Of a stretch of DNA of 64,000 nucleotides, positions 42,577-50,922 are shown piece after piece. The stretch spans positions 37,042 to 101,041 of the forward strand of contig NZ_JAERRH010000021.1 of NCBI RefSeq assembly GCF_016741855.1, read 5' to 3'. The notes beneath the pieces are model-generated. The model worked only from the letters and a program-made list of their open reading frames with translations, did not search any database and had not been told where the DNA came from. Position numbers and translations under genes: made by a program. The stretch comes from Streptomyces musisoli. GTDB taxonomy: Bacteria > Actinomycetota > Actinomycetes > Streptomycetales > Streptomycetaceae. Position 1 is the first letter of the stretch, and each line of letters opens with the position of its first letter.

Positions 42577-44403
42577 CTAGAACGCGGCCTCGTCCAGTTC
42601 CATGAGGTCCAGCTCGACGCCGGAGGCGATCTTGCGGGCCAGGGTGACGCCCGGCAGGACGTTCGCCGCGAAGAACTTCGCCGCGGCGATCTTGCCGGTG
42701 TAGAACGCCTTGTCCTTCGCCGAGGCGGTGGCCAGCTTCTCGGCGGCGATCGCGGCACCCCGCAGGAGCAGGTAGCCGACGACGACGTCACCGGAGGCCA
42801 TGAGCAGGCGGGTGGTGTTCAGGCCCACCTTGTAGATGTTCTTGGTGTCCTGCTCGGTGGCGGCGAGGTCGGTCAGCATGAGGCCGACGATCGCCTCCAG
42901 CTCCACGGCCGCCTTGGCCAGGTGCTCACGGGCGCCGGCCAGCTCCTCGCCGCCGGTGCCGAGGGCAAGGAACTTCTTGATGTCCTCGGCGAGGGAGTTC
43001 AGCGCGGCGCCCTGGTTACGGACGATCTTCCGGAAGAAGAAGTCCTGGCCCTGGATCGCCGTGGTGCCCTCGTACAGGGTGTCGATCTTGGAGTCCCGGA
43101 TGTACTGCTCGATCGGGTACTCCTGGAGGAAGCCGGAGCCGCCGAAGGTCTGGAGCGACTGGGCGAGCTGCTCGTAGCCCTTCTCGGAGCCGTAGCCCTT
43201 GACGATGGGCAGGAGCAGGTCGTTCAGCGCCTCCTCGGCGGAGGCGTCCTCGCCGTTCGCCTCCTTGATCTGGATGGCGTCCTGGATGGAGGCGGTGTGC
43301 AGCACGAGGGCGCGCATGCCCTCCGCGTACGCCTTCTGCGTCATCAGCGAGCGGCGCACGTCGGGGTGGTGCGTGATGGTGACCTTGGGCGCGGTCTTGT
43401 CCATGAAGTTGGCCAGGTCCGGGCCCTGCACGCGCTCCTTGGCGTACTCCAGCGCGTTCAGGTAGCCGGTGGAGAGCGTGGAGATCGCCTTCGTGCCGAC
43501 CATCATGCGGGCGAACTCGATGATGCGGAACATCTGGCGGATGCCGTCGTGCTTGTCGCCGATCAGCCAGCCCTTGGCGGGGTGCTGGTCGCCGAAGGTC
43601 ATCTCGCAGGTGTTGGAGGCCTTGAGGCCCATCTTGTGCTCGACGTTGGTGGCGTAGACGCCGTTGCGCTCGCCCAGCTCGCCGGTCTCGAAGTCGAAGA
43701 GGTACTTCGGGACGAGGAAGAGGGACAGGCCCTTGGTGCCGGGGCCGGCGCCCTCGGGGCGCGCGAGCACGTAGTGGAGGATGTTCTCCGACATGTCGTG
43801 CTCACCCGAGGTGATGAAGCGCTTCACGCCCTCGATGTGCCAGGAGCCGTCCTCCTGCTGGACCGCCTTGGTGCGGCCGGCGCCGACGTCCGAGCCCGCG
43901 TCGGGCTCGGTGAGCACCATGGTGGAGCCCCACTGCTTCTCGGTGGCGACCTTGGCGATGTGCTTCTGGACCTCGTTGCCCTCCTCGAAGAGGATGCCGG
44001 CGAACGCCGGGCCGGAGGAGTACATCCACACGGCCGGGTTGGCGCCCAGGATCAGCTCGGCGTAGGCCCAGATCAGGGAGCGGGGGGAGGTGGTGCCGCC
44101 GATCTCCTCGGGCAGCCCCAGACGCCAGTACTCGGAGTCCATGAAGGCCTGGTAGCTCTTCTTGAAGGACTCGGGCACCGGCGCGGTGTTGGTCTCCGGG
44201 TCGAAGACGGGCGGGTTGCGGTCGGCGTCGGCGAACGACTCGGCCAGCTCGTTCTCGGAGAGGCGGGTCAGCTCCTCCAGGACGCTCTTGGCGGTGTCGA
44301 CGTCCATCTCCTCGAACGGGCCGGTGCCGTACACCTTGTCGCGCCCCAGTACTTCGAAGAGGTTGAACTCGATGTCGCGCAGATTCGACTTGTAGTGCCC
44401 CAT
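42577..44403 (-). CDS. Acyl-CoA dehydrogenase, long (~600-aa) form
   Basis: The 608-aa flavoprotein catalyses alpha,beta-dehydrogenation of acyl-CoA in beta-oxidation. It has the large-family layout: N-terminal helical domain, beta domain (MVLTEPDAGSDVGAGRTKA, HIEGVKRFITSGEHD), C-terminal helical domain with the catalytic Glu in DTLYEGTTAIQGQDFFFRK, and an extra C-terminal helical segment. ATG at 44403 follows GGAG. A dyad TACC-CGTC-GGTA at 44485-44496, 82 bp upstream, is a candidate regulator site. Confidence 0.9.
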   Translation of the reverse strand: MGHYKSNLRDIEFNLFEVLGRDKVYGTGPFEEMDVDTAKSVLEELTRLSENELAESFADADRNPPVFDPETNTAPVPESFKKSYQAFMDSEYWRLGLPEEIGGTTSPRSLIWAYAELILGANPAVWMYSSGPAFAGILFEEGNEVQKHIAKVATEKQWGSTMVLTEPDAGSDVGAGRTKAVQQEDGSWHIEGVKRFITSGEHDMSENILHYVLARPEGAGPGTKGLSLFLVPKYLFDFETGELGERNGVYATNVEHKMGLKASNTCEMTFGDQHPAKGWLIGDKHDGIRQMFRIIEFARMMVGTKAISTLSTGYLNALEYAKERVQGPDLANFMDKTAPKVTITHHPDVRRSLMTQKAYAEGMRALVLHTASIQDAIQIKEANGEDASAEEALNDLLLPIVKGYGSEKGYEQLAQSLQTFGGSGFLQEYPIEQYIRDSKIDTLYEGTTAIQGQDFFFRKIVRNQGAALNSLAEDIKKFLALGTGGEELAGAREHLAKAAVELEAIVGLMLTDLAATEQDTKNIYKVGLNTTRLLMASGDVVVGYLLLRGAAIAAEKLATASAKDKAFYTGKIAAAKFFAANVLPGVTLARKIASGVELDLMELDEAAF

Positions 44404-44468
44404 GGCGACGGCTCCGTAGAGGGATCGGCGAGGCACTGGCTCCTCGCACCTAGTTCACGTACCAACAA

Positions 44469-44496
44469 GTAGCTACGATGATGCTACCCGTCGGTA
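44469..44496. promoter_or_regulatory. Dyad cluster upstream of the acyl-CoA dehydrogenase gene
   Basis: The palindrome GTAGCTAC (44469-44476) and the dyad TACC-CGTC-GGTA (44485-44496) lie in an unusually AT-rich patch. The 400-bp interval 44404-44803 otherwise has no gene I can support; it also contains the sseB promoter (TACGCT at 44791-44796). Confidence 0.45.
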
Positions 44497-44803
44497 ATAA
44501 GAAGCAACCCCCGCCGGACCAAGTGTGAGAAGGGTCTACTCCTGCGTACCCGTGACCAGGTTCGCTCACCCGTCCGGCCGTTCGGCAAGGGGAAGGTGAC
44601 CGCCCGGTATCCCCGCCGGCCGGGCGTGCTGATCCGCAGGTCGGCGGTCAGGCCAGGTGCGCTCCACCGGTTCCAGTGCTCCGGCGTGCCGAGCGGCCGC
44701 CGGCCGCCGTGGCCGATGCGGGCACCGCCCCCCTTCCGGTTCGCCCGCCGCATAAATTTCCCCGGCCCCCGCGCGGCGCACCGCTCTCGGTACGCTTGCG
44801 CCC

Positions 44804-45280
44804 ATGTACGGCTACGACCAGAACGTGGGTGCGCAGCAGCAGTACGCCACGCCGCAGCAGCAGATGGCGGGCGGCGTCGGCGGGTACGGCCAGCAGCCGC
44901 CGCTCTACCCGGAGCCGTCCCCGCCCTCCCTCGCCGACGCGGTGCGTGCCTTCACCACGGGCCAGATGGCCGCCGAGGACTTCCAGCAGATCTTCGCCAC
45001 CTCGAAGGTCTACTGCCCGCGCGGCGACACCCCCGGCTTCCTCGCCCTGCACAACACCCAGCAGCCGGTGATCCCGATGTTCACCTCGCTCAAGGAGCTG
45101 CGCCGGTACGCGGGCAAGGAGTCCAAGTACTTCGTCATCACCGGCGCCGAGGTGATCGACCTGCTGCCGACCGGGTACGGCTTCGTCCTGGACATGGAGG
45201 GCGAGCACCGGATGGTGTTCGACGCGAAGGCGGTCGAGCAGATGGTCGACTTCGCGATGCGCCGGATGTACGGCGGCTGA
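44804..45280 (+). CDS. SseB-family protein
   Basis: The 158-aa product has a Gln/Tyr/Gly-rich N-terminus (residues 1-40) and an SseB N-terminal-type domain (MAAEDFQQIFATSKVYCPRG, PVIPMFTSLKELRRYAGKES, YGFVLDMEGEHRMVFDAKAV). Function unknown. A TACGCT box ends 7 nt before the ATG, consistent with a leaderless transcript. Confidence 0.82.
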   Translation: MYGYDQNVGAQQQYATPQQQMAGGVGGYGQQPPLYPEPSPPSLADAVRAFTTGQMAAEDFQQIFATSKVYCPRGDTPGFLALHNTQQPVIPMFTSLKELRRYAGKESKYFVITGAEVIDLLPTGYGFVLDMEGEHRMVFDAKAVEQMVDFAMRRMYGG

Positions 45281-45309
45281 ACCGTCCCACCCGCCGCCGG
45301 GGTGCCCTG

Positions 45310-45387
45310 CTGTTCCGGCGTGCCCCCGACGCCTACTGTTCCGGCGTGACCCCGACCCCTACTGTTCCGGCGTGACCCCGACCGACA
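45310..45387 (+). repeat. Three 26-bp tandem repeats between sseB and the pirin gene
   Basis: Units start ctgttccggcgtg at 45310, 45336 and 45362. Copies differ at a few positions (gcccccgacgccta, accccgacccct a, accccgaccgaca). They contain no gene. Confidence 0.9.
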
Positions 45388-45458
45388 CCTCGCCGCCGGC
45401 GCCGGGCGCCGCGCCGTGCGTGAGGCCGGGCGCCTCTGATCGCTTCACCGGACATCGG

Positions 45459-45490
45459 GCCCGGAGGGAATTCCCTCCGGGCTTCTTCCG
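45459..45490 (+). terminator. Palindromic hairpin with T-rich tail
   Basis: Arms GCCCGGAGGG and CCCTCCGGGC (45459-45468 and 45473-45482) enclose AATT, making a perfect 24-bp palindrome; ttcttccgtt follows. It probably ends leftward-entering transcription from sseB before the pirin promoter. Confidence 0.75.
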
Positions 45491-45550
45491 TTACAGGTGG
45501 CAAGAAGTTCAACGCTCAACTAAAGTGGGCGTACCAAGGAGGTACCCACC

Positions 45551-46522
45551 ATGCCTGCAGTGACCGTCGAGAACCCGTTGACGCTGCCCCGCGTGACCGC
45601 TCCCGCCGACGCCGTGGCACGCCCCGTGCTCGCCGTCACGACCGCCCCGAGCGGTTTCGAGGGCGAGGGCTTCCCGGTACGCCGGGCGTTCGCGGGGATC
45701 AACTACCGCCATCTCGACCCGTTCATCATGATGGACCAGATGGGCGAGGTGGAGTACGCGCCGGGCGAGCCCAAGGGCACCCCGTGGCACCCGCACCGCG
45801 GCTTCGAGACCGTCACCTACATCATCGACGGCGTCTTCGACCACCAGGACTCCCAGGGCGGCGGCGGCACCATCACCAACGGTGACACCCAGTGGATGAC
45901 CGCGGGCTCGGGCCTGCTGCACATCGAGGCGCCGCCGGAGTCCCTCGTCGTGTCCGGCGGCCTCTTCCACGGCCTCCAGCTGTGGGTGAACCTCCCCGCC
46001 AAGGACAAGATGATGGCCCCGCGCTACCAGGACATCCGGGGTGGCCAGGTCCAGCTGCTCACCACCCCCGACGGCGGCGCGCTCCTGCGCGTCATCGCGG
46101 GCGAGCTGGACGGCCACGAGGGTCCCGGCATCACGCACACGCCGATCACGATGATCCACGCGACCCTCGCCCCGGGCGCGGAGATCACCCTGCCGTGGCG
46201 GCAGGACTTCAACGGCCTGGCGTACGTCCTCGCGGGCCGCGGCAGCGTCGGTACGGACCGCCGCCCGGTCCACACGGGCCAGACCGCCGTCTTCGGTGCC
46301 GGGTCCTCGCTGACCGTCCGCGCGGACGAGAAGCAGGACTCGCACACCCCGGACCTGGAGGTCGTGCTCCTCGGCGGACAGCCCATCCGTGAGCCGATGG
46401 CCCACTACGGCCCGTTCGTCATGAACACCAAGGAAGAGCTGATGCAGGCCTTCGAGGACTTCCAGAAGGGCCGCCTCGGCAGCATCCCGGCGGTGCACGG
46501 GATGACGGAAGGCGGGCTCTGA
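45551..46522 (+). CDS. Pirin family protein
   Basis: The 323-aa bicupin belongs to the pirin family; the N-terminal cupin has the metal-ligand signature WHPHRGFETVTYIIDG and the typical HQDSQGGGGTITNGDTQWMT and GLLHIE stretches. Bacterial pirins have quercetin dioxygenase or regulatory roles. The ribosome site AAGGAGG is ideally placed before the ATG at 45551. Confidence 0.92.
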   Translation: MPAVTVENPLTLPRVTAPADAVARPVLAVTTAPSGFEGEGFPVRRAFAGINYRHLDPFIMMDQMGEVEYAPGEPKGTPWHPHRGFETVTYIIDGVFDHQDSQGGGGTITNGDTQWMTAGSGLLHIEAPPESLVVSGGLFHGLQLWVNLPAKDKMMAPRYQDIRGGQVQLLTTPDGGALLRVIAGELDGHEGPGITHTPITMIHATLAPGAEITLPWRQDFNGLAYVLAGRGSVGTDRRPVHTGQTAVFGAGSSLTVRADEKQDSHTPDLEVVLLGGQPIREPMAHYGPFVMNTKEELMQAFEDFQKGRLGSIPAVHGMTEGGL

Positions 46523-46540
46523 CCTTCGGCGCCCGGCCGG

Positions 46541-47131
46541 TCAGGGAACCGGCCGGGCCATGAAGAGCGCCCGCTCGCCGGCGGACTCCGTGCCGTCGTA
46601 GAGCGAGGTGTCCAGCCCGCAGAAGGCGAAGCCCATCCGGAGGTAGGCGTGGACGGCGGGCGCGTTGACGTTGCTGACCTCAAGCCAGACGTGTTCCGCC
46701 CGGTGCTCCTTCGCGAAGTTGACGGCGTGACTCATCAGGGCGCGCCCCACTCCCTTGTTCCGCCACGCCGGCGCGACCTCGATGTCACGGACGGTCAGAC
46801 GCGCGTTCCACGGTTCGAAGGAGGCCGTCACGAACCCGCACAGCTCGTCCCCGTCGACGGCGACCACCGTGCGGCTCGGCCCGGAGCCGCCGAAGTCGCC
46901 GTCGCCGTCCGCCTCGTCGTCCCCGGCGGGGAAGACCTTGTGGAGGGGCGGTCGTACCGGGGTCTCGCGGATGCGGAAACCCTCCTGCGTCGCGGTCACC
47001 TCGAACACCGAGTCCGTCGTGAACGACCCGTCGAGCGCCGCGATGGCCGCGCCGTCCTCGGGGCGCGCCGGCCGGTAGGCGACGGTCCCCGGCTCGGGCG
47101 GAACCGTCGGGTCCTGTGCGGTTGTCTCCAT
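46541..47131 (-). CDS. GNAT acetyltransferase resembling streptothricin acetyltransferase
   Basis: The 196-aa protein has the GNAT acetyl-CoA motif (DIEVAPAWRNKGVGRALMSH) and the streptothricin-acetyltransferase-type ending VWLEVSNVNAPAVHAYLRMG followed by FCGLDTSLYDGT. This pattern is shared by SAT enzymes that acetylate the beta-lysine moiety of streptothricin, so the gene may be a proto-resistance enzyme, though a housekeeping substrate is equally possible. ATG at 47131. Confidence 0.75.
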   Translation of the reverse strand: METTAQDPTVPPEPGTVAYRPARPEDGAAIAALDGSFTTDSVFEVTATQEGFRIRETPVRPPLHKVFPAGDDEADGDGDFGGSGPSRTVVAVDGDELCGFVTASFEPWNARLTVRDIEVAPAWRNKGVGRALMSHAVNFAKEHRAEHVWLEVSNVNAPAVHAYLRMGFAFCGLDTSLYDGTESAGERALFMARPVP

Positions 47132-47309
47132 GACCCGACCGTACGTCCGCCGGCGCCCCACCCGTACCGCATCTTGCCGCCGACCGGCAGCCGGGCCCTA
47201 CCAGCGTCGCCCCACCAGCGTCGCCTCGCGCGGACGGCCGGCGGCCGGTCCTCACCCGCCCGGCCTCGCGCCGCAGGACAGCCGGTGGCGGTCGTGATCG
47301 GCTGGGCTC

Positions 47310-48386
47310 GTGCGTCTGTTGCCCGAACCCGTCCGCCGGCTCGCCGCCTGGTGCGTCGTGCTGCTGCTCGTCGCGGGGGTGGGCTGGGTCGGGGTGCTGC
47401 TGTGCGGGGAGTTCCGTACGGCCGTCACGCCGGTGCTGCTCGCCCTGCTCGGCACCGCGCTGCTCGGCCCGCTGTACCGGTGGCTGGTGCGGGTGGGGGT
47501 GCGGCCGTCGCTGGCGGCCGGGCTCACCTGTGTCGCCGTCGTGGCCGTCGTCGGCGGTGCCCTCTACATCGTCGTCTCCGCGCTCGTCGGCTCCGGAGGA
47601 CAGATCGTCTCCTCGCTGCGGAGCGCCGCCCAGAGCATCGCGCGGCACTTCGGGGCCGCCGGGACCGGGCTGGACGACCTCGCCGGCAAAGCGCGCGAGC
47701 TGCTGGGCAAGTTCGGCGCGACGGCCGCGTCCAACGTGATCAGCGGCGTCAGTGTCGTCGCCGAGGGCATCGCCATGGCCGTGCTCGCGCTGCTGCTCGT
47801 CTTCTTCTTCCTGCGCGACTCCCATCGGGCCCTGGCGGCCCTGCGCTCCCTCGCGCCCGGCGGCACCGCCGACATGCTGGAGGCCATCGCCCGGCGGGCC
47901 TTCGCCGCGATGGAGGGGTTCATGCGCGGGACGACCTTCATCGCCTTCATCGACGCCCTGTGCATCACCGTCGGCCTGCTGATCCTGCGGGTGCCCGGCG
48001 CGGTGGGGCTCGGCGCGCTCGTCCTGGTCGGCGCCTACATCCCCTACCTCGGCGCCTTCATCTCCGGGGCGGTGGCCGTGCTGGTCGCGCTCGCCGACCG
48101 GGGCTTCGTGATCGCGCTGTGGGCGCTCGGCGTGGTGCTCGCGGTGCAGGTGCTGGAGGGGCATGTGCTGCAACCGGTGATCCAGAGCCGGACCGTGCAG
48201 ATGCACCCGGCCGTGGTGATGGTGACGATCACCGCGGGCGCCTCCGTCGCGGGCATCCTCGGCATGCTCCTCGCGGTCCCGCTGACCGCGGCGGCCTTCG
48301 GCGTCGGAGCGGAGCTGCGGGGCCGGTACGGAGGAACGGCCGAGCCGCCCGCCGACGCGCCCCCCGACACCCCACGCGCCCCTTGA
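47310..48386 (+). CDS. AI-2E family (PerM-like) membrane transporter
   Basis: The 358-aa polytopic protein shows the family pattern of about eight helices: paired N-terminal helices, the GAYIPYLGAFISGAVAVLVAL segment and the conserved GHVLQPVIQSRTVQMHPAVV loop before the last helices. Substrate unknown; members export small molecules or act as Na+/H+ antiporters. GTG start at 47310. Confidence 0.85.
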   Translation: MRLLPEPVRRLAAWCVVLLLVAGVGWVGVLLCGEFRTAVTPVLLALLGTALLGPLYRWLVRVGVRPSLAAGLTCVAVVAVVGGALYIVVSALVGSGGQIVSSLRSAAQSIARHFGAAGTGLDDLAGKARELLGKFGATAASNVISGVSVVAEGIAMAVLALLLVFFFLRDSHRALAALRSLAPGGTADMLEAIARRAFAAMEGFMRGTTFIAFIDALCITVGLLILRVPGAVGLGALVLVGAYIPYLGAFISGAVAVLVALADRGFVIALWALGVVLAVQVLEGHVLQPVIQSRTVQMHPAVVMVTITAGASVAGILGMLLAVPLTAAAFGVGAELRGRYGGTAEPPADAPPDTPRAP

Positions 48387-48530
48387 AACGCCCGCCCGGC
48401 ACTGCCTGCCCGCCGTCTGCCACCACCTGCCGGCCCGGCCCGCCCGCCTGAGTCGCCCGCCGCGCCCGGTGCCGCCTGAGACGCCCTCCCGGCACCGCCT
48501 GGCCGCCTGTGAAACGCGCGCCCGGCCCGG

Positions 48531-50696
48531 CTATCCGCCGTCCCGCACCGGCTGCGCATCCTCCGGCGCGTCCGTCGGTTCGCAGAGGTCGAACCAGATG
48601 CTCTTGCCCTCGCCCCGCGGGTCCACCCCCCACGTGTCGGCGAGGAGTCCGATCAGCATCAGGCCGCGGCCGGAGGAGGCCAGCTCGCCGGGGCGGCGCT
48701 TGTGCGGCAGGTCGTCGCCGGTGTCGAAGACCTCCACCCGCAGCCGGCGCCCGGCCTCCTCGCCGGTGACCTCGGCGAGCAGCAGCGCGTCGGCGTCGGT
48801 GTGCACCAGCACGTTGGTGACCATCTCGGAGACCAGCAGCACCGCCGAGTCCACCTGCTCGGCCGAGTTCCAGTCGTGCAGCAGCTCGCGCAGGTGCCGG
48901 CGGGCCTCGGCGATCCGGTCCGGCTCGTCCTGCGCCACCGACAGCAGGGTGCGCCGCACGGGGCGCCGTACCGCCGCGGCGGCGCCGCCGCAGCCGCAGT
49001 CGCGGCCGTCACCCGGCCGGCACAGCAGCAGCAGCGCGATGTCGTCCTCGCGGCGGTCGGCCAGCGGGCCGGTGGTGTGGTGCGAGGACGGCCCGTGCAC
49101 CGCCTGCACCAGCGCGTCGGCCAGCGTCTCCGGGTCACCCTGGTGGTCCTCCAGGATCGCGCGCAGCCTGCGCCAGCCGCTCTCCATGTCGTGCCCGCCG
49201 GTCTCGATCAGGCCGTCGGTGCACAGCATCAGCGTCTCGCCGGGTTCGAGGGTGAACCGGGTCGTCGGGTAGTCGGGGTCCGGGTCGATGCCCAGCGGCA
49301 GCCCGCCCGTCGTCGGCCGCATCATCACCGTGCCGTCGGCCATCCGGATCACCGGATCCGGGTGCCCGGCGCGGGCGATCTCCAGCATGCCGGTCGCCGG
49401 GTCGGCCTCCGCGTACAGGCAGGTCGCGAAGCGCAGGTCGGTCAGGGGGTCGTCGCCGGTGGCGTGCGTGACCCCGTGCAGGAACCGGGAGGCGCGGGTC
49501 AGGACGGCGTCCGGGCGGTGCCCCTCGGCGGCGTAGGCGCGCAGCGCGATCCGCAGCTGGCCCATGAGCCCGGCCGCGCGGACGTCATGGCCCTGGACGT
49601 CCCCGATGACCAGCGCGAAGCGACCGGAGGGCAGCGGGATCATGTCGTACCAGTCGCCACCGACCTGGAGTCCGCCGCCGGTCGGGATGTACCGGGCGGC
49701 CACCCGCATGCCGGGGATCTCGGGGCCCAGCGACGGCAGCATGGAGCGCTGGAGGCCCTCCGTCAGCTCTCGCTCGGACTCGGCGGCACCGGCCCGGGAC
49801 AGTGCCTGGGCGAGCATCCGGGCGACCGTGGTCAGGACCGCGCGCTCGTCGGGGGTGAAGGCCACCGGGTAGGTGAAGGCGGCCATCCAGGTGCCCATCG
49901 TGCGCCCGGCGACGGTCAGCGGCAGGAACGCCCAGGAGCTGCGGCCGAAGACCCGGGCGAGCGGCCAGGTGACCGGGTAGCGGTCCTTGTACTCCTGCGG
50001 GGAGGACAGGTAGACGGCCCGGCCGGTGCGGACGACCTCGGCGGCCGGATAGTCGGTGGCCAGCGGCATGTGGGAGAAGGGGTTCATGTCGCCGGGCTGG
50101 TGTCCGTGCTGGCCGGTGATCGTCAGCCGGTCGCCCTCCACCCCGAACACCACGAGCCCGTCGGGGGAGAAGCCCGGCATCGACAGGCCGCCCACCACCC
50201 GCAGCACCTCGGCCGTGGACCGTGCCTCCGCGAGCGCGCGGCCCGCGTCCAGCAGGAACGCCTCCCGGGAGCGCCGCCAGTCCCCGGTGACGGCGCTGCG
50301 CGCGGCCGCCGTGCCCGGGGTGGGCTCGGTGACCTCCTGGAGGGTGCCGATCAGCTCGTAGGTCTGCCGCTCGGGGTCGTAGGACGGCTTCGACCGGCTG
50401 CGGACGACGCGCAGGATGCTGCCGTCGCCGTCCATGACCCGGATGCGCACCTCGGCGAGGGTGTTCTCGGCGACCGCGAGCCGCACCACGCCGGTGATCT
50501 CGTTCCAGTCGACCGGATGCAGCCGGGCCCGTGTCCGGGACTCCGTGAGGGTGGCCGGTTCCGCGGGCAGACCGAGCAGCCGCGCCGCCTCCGCGTCCAC
50601 GCTGACCAGCCCGGTGGCGGTGTCCCAGTGCCACAGCCCGGTCGCGAGGGCGCCGAGGACGTCCTCTACGGACGGCAGCGGCTCGCCTGTGCGCAT
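48531..50696 (-). CDS. PAS-GAF-SpoIIE phosphatase-HATPase multidomain signalling protein
   Basis: This 721-aa cytoplasmic protein combines a PAS domain (residues ~10-130), a GAF domain (~145-300), a PP2C/SpoIIE phosphatase domain (~320-555, with GGDWYDMIPLPSGRFALVIG and DVQGHD metal-binding Asp residues, and CTDGLIETGG) and a C-terminal HATPase_c anti-sigma-like kinase domain (~580-700, SEMVTNVLVHT, RGLMLIGLLADTWGV). Such proteins balance phosphorylation of anti-sigma-factor antagonists. No STAS or sigma gene is adjacent, so partners are unknown. Confidence 0.9.
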   Translation of the reverse strand: MRTGEPLPSVEDVLGALATGLWHWDTATGLVSVDAEAARLLGLPAEPATLTESRTRARLHPVDWNEITGVVRLAVAENTLAEVRIRVMDGDGSILRVVRSRSKPSYDPERQTYELIGTLQEVTEPTPGTAAARSAVTGDWRRSREAFLLDAGRALAEARSTAEVLRVVGGLSMPGFSPDGLVVFGVEGDRLTITGQHGHQPGDMNPFSHMPLATDYPAAEVVRTGRAVYLSSPQEYKDRYPVTWPLARVFGRSSWAFLPLTVAGRTMGTWMAAFTYPVAFTPDERAVLTTVARMLAQALSRAGAAESERELTEGLQRSMLPSLGPEIPGMRVAARYIPTGGGLQVGGDWYDMIPLPSGRFALVIGDVQGHDVRAAGLMGQLRIALRAYAAEGHRPDAVLTRASRFLHGVTHATGDDPLTDLRFATCLYAEADPATGMLEIARAGHPDPVIRMADGTVMMRPTTGGLPLGIDPDPDYPTTRFTLEPGETLMLCTDGLIETGGHDMESGWRRLRAILEDHQGDPETLADALVQAVHGPSSHHTTGPLADRREDDIALLLLCRPGDGRDCGCGGAAAAVRRPVRRTLLSVAQDEPDRIAEARRHLRELLHDWNSAEQVDSAVLLVSEMVTNVLVHTDADALLLAEVTGEEAGRRLRVEVFDTGDDLPHKRRPGELASSGRGLMLIGLLADTWGVDPRGEGKSIWFDLCEPTDAPEDAQPVRDGG

Positions 50697-50713
50697 TGCC
50701 CCACTTTATGAAG

Positions 50714-50776
50714 ATCAGATAGGTGAGTGCCACTGTAAGTAGATCTGATGGGGTCGGTGCCACTGTTGTAGGTATC
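50714..50776. promoter_or_regulatory. Inverted and direct repeats upstream of the SpoIIE-type phosphatase gene
   Basis: ATCAGAT (50714-50720) and ATCTGAT (50743-50749) form an inverted repeat over 22 bp. Within and after it, GTGCCACTGT is repeated directly (about 50727-50736 and 50757-50766). The spot is AT-rich compared with its surroundings and lies 18 bp from the start codon. Confidence 0.5.
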
Positions 50777-50922
50777 TCCGACGCCCGGGCCCGGCCACGG
50801 AAATGGTGGGGAGCCGAGCTTGGCCCGGCCGGTACCCTTGATGGGTCCGGGCCCCGTGCCCGTTCCCGCCGGTCCGCAGAGCCGGCAGGGTGAAACCCCA
50901 CCACGAAGGACGATGAACGACG

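Noticed and set aside
45299..45480. A small protein gene in the sseB-pirin gap
   Set aside because: The open frames there run through the 26-bp repeats and the palindrome and have no ribosome site or family pattern.
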